A stretch of DNA of 64,000 bases from Geobacter sp. SVR (GCF_016865365.1 NZ_AP024469.1:4494501-4558500); one strand, 5' to 3'; shown: positions 35,340 through 44,577, numbered from the stretch's first letter. A program made the numbers and translations. The notes: generated by a model from the sequence alone, not told the origin.

Positions 35340-35591
35340 TCAGGGAGTCCCGGCTTCCATGTCTGCCAGGAACCGTTTTGCCATGGAAAGATATTCGGTC
35401 CGCCTGGATATTTTCAGGTCGTTGTACAGCTTGTTGCGGTCCACCGGGGACCTTTCCAGGGAAAAATCCTTATGCCGGGGATGCTCGCACAGGTAGCTGA
35501 AACCGAAACGAACGGCAAATCCGCAGGAAGGGTTCTCAACCAGACAGCCGGAAAACTCCGTCAACAGGGGCTTCGTCATGCACTCGCTCAT
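35340..35591 (-). CDS. small cysteine-containing hypothetical protein
   Basis: An 83-residue protein with Cys-x7-Cys and then FGFSYLCEHPRHKDF, a His/Cys cluster that may bind a metal. The C-terminal half (PVDRNKLYNDLKISRRTEYL) is helical and charged. ATG at 35591 follows AAAGGCG. No family name can be given; small proteins with this Cys/His layout seem familiar from Geobacter genomes. Confidence 0.65.
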   Translation of the reverse strand: MSECMTKPLLTEFSGCLVENPSCGFAVRFGFSYLCEHPRHKDFSLERSPVDRNKLYNDLKISRRTEYLSMAKRFLADMEAGTP

Positions 35592-35728
35592 GTCTTTCGC
35601 CTTTCGCATATAAGATCCGGATCAGAGGCCCCAGGGAAGGGGTGGTTGCGATACTACACCGGATACTTATCGGAATCGTGAAGATCAGGATAAAAGTAGG
35701 TGAATTTTCCTACTCTGAGCGGAGGTAT

Positions 35729-35785
35729 ATGGCCGGTTCGTTGTGGAAAGTGATGCAGGAGGTATTGAAGGTGCAATGCGGCTGA
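35729..35785 (+). CDS. possible 18-residue peptide
   Basis: GCGGAGG stands five bases before an ATG that opens an 18-codon frame ending TGA (starts MAGSLWKVMQ). A short hairpin (AGTAGG-N8-CCTACT, 35695-35714) lies just upstream. Only the ribosome site supports it. Confidence 0.25.
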   Translation: MAGSLWKVMQEVLKVQCG

Positions 35786-35836
35786 CCGAATGGACAGCCG
35801 CCCCCCGAGAGAAACGCGGAAACAGCGGCAATTCGT

Positions 35837-36745
35837 TCAGGCCGAGAGCCGCGCCAGATCAAGGACCGCGCCGGACGTGGCACAGCAGACCTGTGCCGCG
35901 AAATCGAGGTTCAGGGTATCCAGGGTGTCGGTCGGCCGATGGTAGTGGGGATTGCGGAAGTTGGTGGTGTCGGTCAGCATGAGCGCCTTGAAGCCAGCAT
36001 CCCAGAAGGGGGCGTGATCCGAGCGCCGGGTATCCGGGAGCAGCTCCCCGTTGCCCGGAACCGCCAGAGCGATATGGGGCAGATCGGCGCGATACCGCTC
36101 CAGTGACTGCACAAACCCCTCCAGCAGACCCTGTGAATGCGCGTTCCCCACCACCGCAATGAAATCGCCCTGCTGCGGCACCGGAATCGGGACCCCTGGC
36201 GGAAGGCTCTGCACGGCCTTATCCCCGGCGTATGCCACCGATTCCAGTACGAACACCCCCTCCAGGTCCCAGCCGTTTTCTCGGGCATGGGCTGCCAGGG
36301 CGCCGCTCCCCCGCGTCCCGGAGCAGGGGTCGTGGTCGCTGCGGTTTTCCTCCAGATTGACCCCGATAAAATGGACCGTCCGCTCGAAGTGGAACCGTGA
36401 CAGGACCCGGGCCGCTTCGAGCAGCACCGCCACCCCGCTGGCATTGTCGTCGGCGCCCGGCGTTCCCGCGACAGTGTCGTAATGGGCCAGGACGGCAACG
36501 CACCGATCGGGAGAAACAAGGCCGCGGCGAGTGGCAATGATGTTGCGGAACGGATGACCGTTATCCCGAAAGTGATGATCGGACATCTCGTAGCCGAGGG
36601 CAGCCAGCGATTCGGCGATGTAACCGGCGGCACGCTCCAGGCCCTCGGGCGCTGTCGTTGGATGCCGCTCCCCTTCCAGGGCCCGGATATGGCTGCGAAT
36701 GCGGTCGATGGAGACCGCCTCTCTGAAGAATTCTGCAGAAATCAT
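35837..36745 (-). CDS. M28-family zinc aminopeptidase/hydrolase
   Basis: A 302-residue soluble enzyme with the M28 pattern: first zinc ligand and catalytic Asp in LAHYDTVAG (about 87-95), PGADDNASGVAVLLE with the bridging Asp (about 98), ENRSDHDPCSGTRGS, SDHAPFWDAG near 240 and HRPTDTLDTLN with the final His ligand. The family removes N-terminal residues from peptides or acts on related amides. No signal peptide, so probably cytoplasmic. It stands alone; a 14-base palindrome TGCGGCATGCCGCA lies about 25 bases upstream of the start (36771-36784). Confidence 0.88.
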   Translation of the reverse strand: MISAEFFREAVSIDRIRSHIRALEGERHPTTAPEGLERAAGYIAESLAALGYEMSDHHFRDNGHPFRNIIATRRGLVSPDRCVAVLAHYDTVAGTPGADDNASGVAVLLEAARVLSRFHFERTVHFIGVNLEENRSDHDPCSGTRGSGALAAHARENGWDLEGVFVLESVAYAGDKAVQSLPPGVPIPVPQQGDFIAVVGNAHSQGLLEGFVQSLERYRADLPHIALAVPGNGELLPDTRRSDHAPFWDAGFKALMLTDTTNFRNPHYHRPTDTLDTLNLDFAAQVCCATSGAVLDLARLSA

Positions 36746-37032
36746 AGCTCACTCCTCAAAAGAACACTCATGCGGCATGCCGCAATTCTAGCACAGAGCA
36801 GGAGGAAACCGAACGGCAATGGACCCAAGGGTCTGAAGAACACGGAAACGGCGGTAACGGCGGATAAAGTCAGATCTTGGAAAACAACCATTCTGATTTG
36901 GCAACTAATCCGCCTTTTCCTGTTTTTTCCGCTTCTTCCACGTTCCATTGAAAGCTTTCCTCTGTGAGATTATTTACCGCACTATCACCTGCGCGCCACG
37001 TATCCGTAACATCCGCATGCTAGATTGTTCCC

Positions 37033-38226
37033 ATGGAAAAGGGTATCCGGGAAAATCTCCCTTCTCTGGCCGAAGTGACCAGAAACGTGCCGGCCATTCC
37101 CGCGACCACACAGGTCAAGGATGTCGTGGCCATGTTCCAGGGAGACGGCAACCTGCTTATGCTGCCGGTCTGCGGAACATCCGGAATGGAGGGGGTCATC
37201 AGCCGCCGCGAGCTGTTCTCGACCCATCTGGCCAGAAATTACGCTCTGGAGCTGTACCGCAGGAAGCCGATCAGCATGCTGATGGACGAGTCCCCCCTGA
37301 CAATGTCGCCGCATCTCGACATCAATCAGGCCCTGTCCCGCCTGCTGGATCATGACCCTGACCTGGTGACCGATTCTTTTCCGGTCTTGGAGGGCGACCG
37401 CTACATCGGAGTGGTCCACGTAGCCGAGATGATCATGTCCATCTCGCGGGCCCAGGCGGCCCTGCTGGACACCCTGGAACTGCTGAGCGCCCGGATACGC
37501 TCCGAGGTGGAGCAGGCCCGCCAGGTCCAGCAACGGCTGCTGCCCCCGGTCCCTTTCAGACATGCAGGCCTGCTGCTTGATGCGGTGCTGATCAACTCCA
37601 CCGAAATCAGCGGCGACTTCTATGACTACTTCGCCATCGACCAGAACCGCCTGGGAGTGCTGGTAGCCGATGTGAGCGGCCACGGGGTGCAATCGGGCAT
37701 GGTGGCCACCGCTGCCAAGGCCGGGCTGCAGATGCTGCTCGACAGAGGCGTGCATGCCGCCGGCGAGTTGCTGGCAGGTATCAACTCAGCCGTCCTGGCC
37801 ACGTCATCCAACGCCATGATGATGACCGCCGTGGTTGCGGTTTTCGATCGCTCCACCCATGCCGTGTCACTGGCCAATGCCGGGCACCCCTATCCCTATC
37901 GCTATTGCGCCGCGGATGGCGGTGTCTCCATGCTGGAGGGGGTCGGGGGGTTTCCGCTGGGATTCGACAGCGACAGCGAGTATGTGGAGCTGACCGTTGA
38001 TTTCCGATGCGGCGACCGCCTGCTGCTGTTCAGTGACGGCATTGTCGAGGCGCTCAACGAAGCGGGCGAAGAGTTCGGTTATGCACGCTTCGAAGCGGCC
38101 ATCGAACAGGGAATTTCCGGCGGGCCAGGAGAGTTCCGGCAGGGGCTGGTGCGGGCGGCGCTGCAATTCGGCAATGCGGACGGCTTTGACGATGATGTCA
38201 CCATCGTGGTGGTGGCCGGCGAATGA
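37033..38226 (+). CDS. CBS-domain PP2C-type serine phosphatase (RsbU/SpoIIE-like)
   Basis: A 397-residue protein: CBS pair (about 15-140, with LMLPVCGTSGMEGVISRREL and RYIGVVHVAEMIMSIS), a coiled-coil link (about 140-170), then a PP2C phosphatase domain with metal sites SGDFYDYF, VADVSGHGVQSG, and DGIVEALNEAGEEFG. Such phosphatases dephosphorylate a STAS anti-anti-sigma protein; the ATPase and STAS genes follow directly (four-base overlap with the next). The CBS domains probably sense an adenine nucleotide. No good ribosome site precedes the ATG. Confidence 0.9.
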   Translation: MEKGIRENLPSLAEVTRNVPAIPATTQVKDVVAMFQGDGNLLMLPVCGTSGMEGVISRRELFSTHLARNYALELYRRKPISMLMDESPLTMSPHLDINQALSRLLDHDPDLVTDSFPVLEGDRYIGVVHVAEMIMSISRAQAALLDTLELLSARIRSEVEQARQVQQRLLPPVPFRHAGLLLDAVLINSTEISGDFYDYFAIDQNRLGVLVADVSGHGVQSGMVATAAKAGLQMLLDRGVHAAGELLAGINSAVLATSSNAMMMTAVVAVFDRSTHAVSLANAGHPYPYRYCAADGGVSMLEGVGGFPLGFDSDSEYVELTVDFRCGDRLLLFSDGIVEALNEAGEEFGYARFEAAIEQGISGGPGEFRQGLVRAALQFGNADGFDDDVTIVVVAGE

Positions 38227-38825
38227 CGGAAAAAACAGGAGTCTTACACGTGAGCAATGCCCCCCGCCCGGTCAATTCCTTTGCGATTGCCCGCACCGGA
38301 GAAGTCGTCTGCCTGACGCAAACCAAGACGCTGTTGAGGGACAGCCCCTGCCGCCACCGTTGGGAGCTTTCCTCGTCGCAGGAAAAGGAATGGGTGATCT
38401 CCCAGCTGGAACAGTCCCTGCCGGGGGATGGTGAGGCGCATGTTTTTTTACGGCAGAGGGCCGCGCTGATGGCCGATGAAATGCTGGAAAACGCCCTTTT
38501 CGCCGCCCCGCGTGACTCCCACGGCAAACCGATCTACCGCAAGGGGGAGAAGAGAGTCCTGCTGCCGGGGGAATGCATCACATTCTGCTCGCTGTACGAT
38601 GGCCATACCCTGGCCCTGGAGGTGACCGACACCTGGGGCAGGCTCACCTCGGAAACGGTGCGGGCCTTCCTCGATATGAACCTGGCCGGAGAAGACACGA
38701 AAGAACACCGCTCAGGACGGGGGCTGTATTTCATGTGGTGCTTCCTGAAGGACTTCTACCTGAGCGTTGTCCCGGGTGTGGAAACCACGATAGGCGGTCT
38801 GCTTCAGCTGAATACCGCACGTTGA
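38223..38825 (+). CDS. RsbW-like anti-sigma / serine kinase ATPase
   Basis: A 200-residue protein with the GHKL ATPase pattern: N-box ALMADEMLENALFAAP (about 84), ALEVTDTWGRL (G1 region, about 130) and GRGLYFMWCF (G2, about 165). In partner-switching systems this kind of protein phosphorylates a STAS partner and otherwise binds a sigma factor or other target. The first 70 residues have no clear domain. ATG overlaps the phosphatase stop (ATGA). No sigma factor gene is nearby, so its target is unknown. Confidence 0.78.
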   Translation: MTEKTGVLHVSNAPRPVNSFAIARTGEVVCLTQTKTLLRDSPCRHRWELSSSQEKEWVISQLEQSLPGDGEAHVFLRQRAALMADEMLENALFAAPRDSHGKPIYRKGEKRVLLPGECITFCSLYDGHTLALEVTDTWGRLTSETVRAFLDMNLAGEDTKEHRSGRGLYFMWCFLKDFYLSVVPGVETTIGGLLQLNTAR

Positions 38826-38848
38826 AAAAATCAAAGGAGCATACGGTA

Positions 38849-39172
38849 ATGGAAGAATCGTTCAAAATCGAAGTCAGAAGAAATGCCAACGGTGAAACGG
38901 TGGAGTTTTACGGCACCATCGACGCCCGGGCCGAGCAGCAGTTCGACGACCTGTTTTGCAGGCTTTCAGCCTCCAGGCTGGTCTTTGATTTCAGCCGCGC
39001 CGGCAGGATCAACTCCATGGGCATTGCCTTCCTGCTGCGTTCCATCAAACGGATCAAGGTCGAAAAAAATGCCGCTGTTTCCGTCAGCGGCCTGAACCAG
39101 GTCAATGCCATGCTTTTCAAAATGACCGGCATTTTCATGCTGGCACCGGAAGTCAAATCCGCCAACAGTTAG
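38849..39172 (+). CDS. STAS-domain anti-anti-sigma factor-like protein
   Basis: A 107-residue STAS protein, with the phosphorylatable Ser56 in RINSMGIAFLLRSIKR, the typical DFSRAGRINSMG site. It would be phosphorylated by the neighbouring RsbW-like ATPase and dephosphorylated by the CBS-PP2C protein. AAAGGAG lies 11 bases ahead of ATG. Middle gene of a set that continues with a 49-residue ORF. Confidence 0.88.
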   Translation: MEESFKIEVRRNANGETVEFYGTIDARAEQQFDDLFCRLSASRLVFDFSRAGRINSMGIAFLLRSIKRIKVEKNAAVSVSGLNQVNAMLFKMTGIFMLAPEVKSANS

Positions 39173-39181
39173 GAGGAGATC

Positions 39182-39331
39182 ATGCGACTGCTCGGCAGGT
39201 TGTGGAGGCTGTTCGACTATTCGGACATCGACGCCCAGATTGAGAAGTTCCGGCAACTGGCGAACGAATACAAGGAAAGCAACCGCGCCTATTACGGAGA
39301 ATACCTTTCCAGCATCCTCTTCAACGATTAA
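39182..39331 (+). CDS. 49-residue protein at the end of the partner-switching operon
   Basis: ATG at 39182 with AGGAGGAG four bases ahead, nine bases after the STAS stop. The product starts MRLLGRLWRLFDYSDIDAQI and is a charged amphipathic helical protein with no membrane segment. Its TAA overlaps the TAA of the convergent GGDEF-EAL gene by three bases. Position and ribosome site make it a likely fourth member of the partner-switching operon; function unknown. Confidence 0.7.
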   Translation: MRLLGRLWRLFDYSDIDAQIEKFRQLANEYKESNRAYYGEYLSSILFND

Positions 39332-42021
39332 GCCCCCAGCAGGCACACATCCGGATAGGTCTCATCCAGCCTGCGGTTGATCACCACCGACGATCCCGGC
39401 AGTTTCTTGGCGGCCCGCTTGACCTCCGTAGAAATCGAGGCCAGTTGGGCATAGGAGCTGACCGGCGTCAAGCGGGTGTTGACGATGCCGATCGAGATCG
39501 ACAGCAGCCTGAATGTTTCCAGCTCCCCCTTGCGGTTGATCGCGCTGTAGCACGCTTCTGAAAAATCCTTTTCGCCGTGAAACAGGGGCAAACGTTCTTC
39601 AAGCGCTGCAATGATCTGCGACGCGATCTGCTCGGCCTGGTGCGGGCCGGTTATGACGATGAAGTCGTCTCCGCCGATATGCCCGCAAAAGCAGCGCAAC
39701 GGGTCCCCTGTGCACGCCGCGGCGGAGATGATCTCGCCGATGGCCTTGATGACCACATCCCCCTTCTGAAACCCGTAGTAGTCGTTGAACGGCTTGAAAT
39801 TGTCGATGTCTATGTAGGCGATGTCGAAATCCTCTCCTGCCAGAAGCCGGTCGTTGATCTCGCGCTGGATGCTCTCGTTGCCCGGCAGCCCGGTCAAGGG
39901 ATTGGCCCCTTTGGCAAGCGTCAGATTGATGTCGGTTATGGCGCTGATGAAGCGGTTGACATCCACCACCCCGTGATAGGCGCCGTTGCGGGTAACGCAG
40001 ATGTTGTCCACCCGCACGTCGATCCCCCGGCACTGGATCGTCCGGGCAGCATCCCTGATGGTGACGCGGGCCTCGAATTCCAGCCTCAGCGGCTGCATCA
40101 GGTCGCGCATTTTCTTGGCATGGTTGATATGGAAGGCAAAGCCGTTCATGCCGATCACATGATCTTCCAGAAAGGTGGAACGGTTGATGATGCCGACCGT
40201 ATGGCCGTCATCGACCACCGGCAGCACCTGCAGGCCGGAGTCGCCCTGAAAGCGCTTCAGAACCGTGGCCAGATTGTCTCCGGGATGTGCCGGCAGGACC
40301 TGGTTGGCGATATCGCCGATGCATTCGGCATTGACGACGGCAGCCGGGCCGCAGCCGACCGCGTTTTCCGGGGTGACGCCCCTGACAGGGGCCGGTTCCG
40401 GGGCACCCCCGGCGGGAGATACGTCGGGCGTCGACACCGACAGGTCTCCGGCTGGCATGCCCTGGGCCAGGAAGGCCTCGAATTGCAAGGGGTCGAGCGG
40501 CCTGGCGAAATAATAGCCCTGGGCCTGCTGGCATTTGCGCTGCTGCAGAAATTCAAGCTGATCGCGCGTTTCCACCCCCTCGGCTATCACGTTCAGTTTG
40601 AGCGAGTGGGCCATGGCAACGATGGCGTCCACAATGGCGGCGTCATCGGGATCATTGACGATGTCGCGCACAAAGGAACGGTCCACCTTGATCGTATCGA
40701 TCGGCAGATGCTTGAGATAGGAGAGCGAGGAATAGCCGGTGCCGAAGTCATCCACTGAAATGCTGATGCCGGCCTCCTTCAGGCGCAGCAGTTTGCAGAC
40801 CGTATCCCCCGCATCCCCCATCAAAGCGCTTTCGGTCAGCTCCAGCTCGAGGTAGCACGGTTCCAGTCCGGTTTCTTCGAGAATCTGCAGCACCAGCGGT
40901 ACAAAGGAATGATCGCGCAATTGCCGGGCTGAGAGATTGACCGCCACCCGCAGTTTCGGCAGCCCGGCGTCCTGCCAGGCCTTGTTCTGCCGGCAGGCCT
41001 CCTTCAGCACATAGGTGCCCAGCCGCATGATCAGGCCGTTCTCCTCCGCCACCGGAATGAAACTGTCGGGCGGAATGCCCCCCTGGCCGGGCCGCTGCCA
41101 GCGTACAAGCGCCTCCATGCCGGTGATGTCCCTGCCGTTGATATCCATCTTGGGCTGGTAATTGAGATGGAATTCCCCCTCCTCCAGGGCCCGCAGGAGC
41201 CCGGTCTCGATACTGAGGCGCTCCACCGCCTTCTGATTGAGCGCCTCGGAATAATACTGGAAGACTGCGCCGTGCTGTCGCGCCTGGTTCATGGCGATGT
41301 GGGCGTTTTGCAGCAGCAGTTCACTGGTCATGCCGTCGGCGGGAAAACAGGCTACTCCGAAGCAGGCCTGGATGACCGCCTCATCCGTGCCCAGTCTGAG
41401 CGGTTCGGCAAAGACGGCCTGCAGTTTGTTCAGGATCAGGGCGATATCCCCCTCCAGGACAGTGCCCCCCAGCACGAGTACGAATTCGTCGCGATGGATG
41501 CGGGCAACCGTATCGTACTGGCGCAGGGTGGAAACCAGCCGCTCGGCGATGGCGCAGACCGCCTGGCCCCCGCCGCTGTGTCCGCAGGCATCGACCACCG
41601 CCTTGAAACCGGTCAGGCTGATGTAGATCACCGCCGTATTTTTCCGCTTGCGGCTGTTGAAGGCGATCACCTGGTTCAAGCGGTCCAGCAGCAGGTTGTG
41701 ATTGGGCAAGCCGGTTTCCCGGTCGTAGTAGGCCAGCTTTTGGATCTCGTTCTCGGCCAGATGGAAGGTTTCCCTGGAATAGCGCAGCTGCCGGACGTAA
41801 TGGCTGATCAGCAGGTACAGCAGAACAGCGGTGGCAATGACGAAGAAGACCCCTTTGAGAATGGCAACATTCTGAAGCTGGTCAGGATTCGTGACAAACG
41901 CAGCCAGGACGGCATCGGAGAACAGGATCCACATGATACCGACACCGGTATACAGCAGCACGATCCTGGTCGGGGAAAGATTGTTGTCAGGGGGCAGCAT
42001 GCCTCTGTCTGGTGGCTGCAT
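39328..42021 (-). CDS. membrane GGDEF-EAL-CBS-GGDEF c-di-GMP signalling protein
   Basis: An 897-residue protein: two N-terminal membrane segments (about 20-42 and 50-70), a degenerate GGDEF domain (about 90-265, HRDEF in place of GGDEF), an EAL domain (about 275-525) with EALVRW, ELELTES, DDFGTGYSSLSYLK, VDRSF and IAEGVET all intact, a CBS pair (about 580-705), and a second GGDEF domain (about 725-890) with GGDDF, which is close to active sites. It may hydrolyse c-di-GMP and possibly make it, with CBS control between. AAAGGAGG precedes the start. The CBS part resembles that of the convergent CBS-PP2C gene. Confidence 0.93.
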   Translation of the reverse strand: MQPPDRGMLPPDNNLSPTRIVLLYTGVGIMWILFSDAVLAAFVTNPDQLQNVAILKGVFFVIATAVLLYLLISHYVRQLRYSRETFHLAENEIQKLAYYDRETGLPNHNLLLDRLNQVIAFNSRKRKNTAVIYISLTGFKAVVDACGHSGGGQAVCAIAERLVSTLRQYDTVARIHRDEFVLVLGGTVLEGDIALILNKLQAVFAEPLRLGTDEAVIQACFGVACFPADGMTSELLLQNAHIAMNQARQHGAVFQYYSEALNQKAVERLSIETGLLRALEEGEFHLNYQPKMDINGRDITGMEALVRWQRPGQGGIPPDSFIPVAEENGLIMRLGTYVLKEACRQNKAWQDAGLPKLRVAVNLSARQLRDHSFVPLVLQILEETGLEPCYLELELTESALMGDAGDTVCKLLRLKEAGISISVDDFGTGYSSLSYLKHLPIDTIKVDRSFVRDIVNDPDDAAIVDAIVAMAHSLKLNVIAEGVETRDQLEFLQQRKCQQAQGYYFARPLDPLQFEAFLAQGMPAGDLSVSTPDVSPAGGAPEPAPVRGVTPENAVGCGPAAVVNAECIGDIANQVLPAHPGDNLATVLKRFQGDSGLQVLPVVDDGHTVGIINRSTFLEDHVIGMNGFAFHINHAKKMRDLMQPLRLEFEARVTIRDAARTIQCRGIDVRVDNICVTRNGAYHGVVDVNRFISAITDINLTLAKGANPLTGLPGNESIQREINDRLLAGEDFDIAYIDIDNFKPFNDYYGFQKGDVVIKAIGEIISAAACTGDPLRCFCGHIGGDDFIVITGPHQAEQIASQIIAALEERLPLFHGEKDFSEACYSAINRKGELETFRLLSISIGIVNTRLTPVSSYAQLASISTEVKRAAKKLPGSSVVINRRLDETYPDVCLLGA

Positions 42022-42169
42022 GCCTCAACCTCCTTTGTTTGCGGAACGGGTAACGGGCGGACAGGAGTTCCGATCACAACCGGATTCTATACTGCTTCGA
42101 GGGACAGGGGGCGTTACAAGTGGGTAAAGAGATCGTGACGGCTCGACGAACCTGCCGGAAAGGATGGCG

Positions 42170-43699
42170 TCATGACGTTGCAAAGACGACTGTGCTGCCG
42201 AAGGCCTTTTCGAACAGGTCCTTCTTGGCATTGGCGCCGAAAATCTCCACTGAAATATCCTCTGCGGCAGACAGCTCCATCGTGATGGTCGTGCCGCCGA
42301 ACAGGCAGGAAACATCGCGGATCAGGGCGCTCCTGCGGCGATCGAGCCCGTCCGCCAGGCGCAGAATGCCCCCCAGGCGGGTCACAGTGATCTGATCGCT
42401 TTCTTTCAGCTTCTGGAAAGGCGCATGCTTCCGTTTGGGGAGAGATTTGCGGTGGTAGCGTGCAATCTGTGCGACCAGTTCCCGCTCGCGCGGGCTGAAC
42501 CCGAACAGTTCCGCATGCCGGATCAGATGGTATGAATGTTTGTGATGACTGCCGTAGCTGATGAAATAACCGCAATCGTGCAGCATGGCAGCCGCTTCGA
42601 GCAGCTTTCTCTCCGACTCCGTCAGCCGGAAGGGAACTGCCAGCGCATCGAACATCGCCAAGGCCAGAGCTGCCACATGGGCGGCATGCGGCTCGTCGAC
42701 CTGACAGGAGCGCGCCAACTCGCCGACGGCATCCCTCCAGGTAGGCGGAGTGCTGCCAGCAGTTCCCAGCCCGAGCTTTTTCAGGGCTTTGAGAAGCAGG
42801 CCTTCGCGAATGCCACGTTCGTTGACCACCACCCGGTTGGTGCCGAGAAAGCGCATCAGCTCGTCGACCACCACCACACCGGCCACGATGATGTCGGCCC
42901 GGTCCTGGTTGAGCCCCGGCACGGTACGGCGCCCTTTCAGGTCCTTGCGGCTCAGCATGGCCAGCAGGTGGACCACTTCGGAACGCAGCACCTCGTAGCC
43001 ATGTACGGACACGTAATTGTCGTTGCGCATCTGCATGGCCATGCAGCCGAGTGCCGTCAGTGTGCCCCCCGACCCGATCAGGGTGTCGATCGCCGTTATC
43101 CTATCGGTGAAGGCCCGCTTGAAGCTGCCGCGAATGTGGCGCCGCAGCTTCCGCACTTCCTGTTCGTTGATCGGGTCGCTCTTCAGGAAAAGATCGGTCA
43201 TGACGACCGCACCCAGGTCAAGGGAATGGAATTCTTCCACATGGTTACCGCAAGCGGTCACTATTTCGACGCTTCCCCCGCCGATATCGACCATGGCGTA
43301 GCGCTTCCCGTTCATGTCGAAGTTGGAGATGGCAGAGGCGGCTGTCAGCTCCGCTTCCTCCTCACCCGAGATAACGCTGATCTCGTGCCCCAGTGCTTCG
43401 GAAAGCCGCGCAACCAGGTGCCGGCCATTGTCCGCAGTCCTGACGGCGCTGGTAGCTACCGCCTCCACCGCCTGCACCTTCAGCCCGTTGAGAAGTTTCC
43501 GAAAACGCTCGATCACCTCCACCGCCCGCTCCGCAGCGGCGTCCGAGATCATTCCGGTGGTTGCCAGCCCTTCTCCCAGCCGCACGGTTGCCTTCTCATC
43601 ATCCAGAATCCTGAATTTGCCCTCTCCGCAGGCTTCTGCGATGAGGCAGCGGATGGAATTGGTGCCGATATCGATGACGGCAATGCGCGTCCGTTTCAT
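42170..43699 (-). CDS. ppx: exopolyphosphatase / pppGpp phosphohydrolase
   Basis: A 509-residue Ppx/GppA protein: sugar-kinase-like ATPase fold with VIDIGTNSIRCLIAEA (about 7), EEAELTAASAI, YAMVDIGGGSVEIV (about 139) and GSGGTLTALG (about 210), and a C-terminal HD-type domain (about 330-500) with LHDCGYFISYGSHHKHS. It splits phosphate from polyphosphate or pppGpp. It lies eight bases after the CHAD gene in the sixA-CHAD-ppx operon, which points to polyphosphate metabolism. Confidence 0.93.
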   Translation of the reverse strand: MKRTRIAVIDIGTNSIRCLIAEACGEGKFRILDDEKATVRLGEGLATTGMISDAAAERAVEVIERFRKLLNGLKVQAVEAVATSAVRTADNGRHLVARLSEALGHEISVISGEEEAELTAASAISNFDMNGKRYAMVDIGGGSVEIVTACGNHVEEFHSLDLGAVVMTDLFLKSDPINEQEVRKLRRHIRGSFKRAFTDRITAIDTLIGSGGTLTALGCMAMQMRNDNYVSVHGYEVLRSEVVHLLAMLSRKDLKGRRTVPGLNQDRADIIVAGVVVVDELMRFLGTNRVVVNERGIREGLLLKALKKLGLGTAGSTPPTWRDAVGELARSCQVDEPHAAHVAALALAMFDALAVPFRLTESERKLLEAAAMLHDCGYFISYGSHHKHSYHLIRHAELFGFSPRERELVAQIARYHRKSLPKRKHAPFQKLKESDQITVTRLGGILRLADGLDRRRSALIRDVSCLFGGTTITMELSAAEDISVEIFGANAKKDLFEKAFGSTVVFATS

Positions 43700-43707
43700 G
43701 TGACCTC

Positions 43708-44577
43708 TTATATCAGAAAGGTATAGGCAAGCGGCCTTTGCTCCACAAGCTCGGTGAAGCCCGCCATCAAGCGGGCCTCCTCCGCCGCGAGCGTCGCTGC
43801 CGCATACTCTTTTGCCTCGTTGGACAATGCCTGTTTGCGGAGCAGCACCCCGAATTCGGCCATATCGTTCATACGCCCCAGCAGGGCCTGGTATTCCTTC
43901 AACAGGCCCAGAACCGGCGCATAATCACGGTCCAGAACCGGTTGGACAAGCTCCAGGAAATAGCGCCACTTTTTGACCGCGATCCGCAGGGCATGCCGGG
44001 ATGTGCGGCTTTCGGGGGCATGGCAGACCGATAGCAGCTGGTGTATCGGCAGATAGCGCCTAATAGAGACATCGGAGAGATAAGCCAGCAGAGAGAATCG
44101 GTTGCGGTGTGCGATGAAATCGTCATTCAGGCTTGCCGCGGTTTCGCGCACGATCCGTTCGAGACTGCGGTGGTCGAATGCCTTGAGGGTCTTGCGAACG
44201 TGCTTCAATTCTGCGGGGCGCAGTTGTTCAAGCAGTGTGCACAGCCCGGCCGCCACGGCATCGCAATCGGCCTGCTGCCGGAAAAACACCAGCGCCTCAT
44301 CGATGTTGCGCAGGTCGCCCAGAATATGGGTCAACCTGCGGATATCCTTTTTCAGCTCCGTTTTAGCGCCCGGCGGCGCCAGCGGATAGTACAGCTCGAA
44401 GGCAGCCCTGAAACGGCGCGATGCGACCCGCAGGTCATGGATATCCTCCAGGTCGGAAGTCTTCAATACGGCGAGCCTGAGACGGAGCACCTCCTGCCAC
44501 CGGGCGAAGATCACTCCCCGCGACCGCTCCAGGATGGTTGCCGAATCAGGGGGCAGTCGTTCCGGCTTGCGAGTCAT
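43708..44577 (-). CDS. CHAD-domain protein
   Basis: A 289-residue helical CHAD protein, rich in conserved Arg/His/Lys on its surface (for example DIHDLRVASRRFRAAFELY at about 48 and HALRIAVKKWRYFLELV at about 197). CHAD domains bind polyphosphate. It overlaps the sixA gene by 32 bases at ATG 44577 and precedes ppx by eight, so the three are one operon. A TTG eight codons earlier is also possible. There is no CYTH domain, so it is not a triphosphatase itself. Confidence 0.9.
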   Translation of the reverse strand: MTRKPERLPPDSATILERSRGVIFARWQEVLRLRLAVLKTSDLEDIHDLRVASRRFRAAFELYYPLAPPGAKTELKKDIRRLTHILGDLRNIDEALVFFRQQADCDAVAAGLCTLLEQLRPAELKHVRKTLKAFDHRSLERIVRETAASLNDDFIAHRNRFSLLAYLSDVSIRRYLPIHQLLSVCHAPESRTSRHALRIAVKKWRYFLELVQPVLDRDYAPVLGLLKEYQALLGRMNDMAEFGVLLRKQALSNEAKEYAAATLAAEEARLMAGFTELVEQRPLAYTFLI

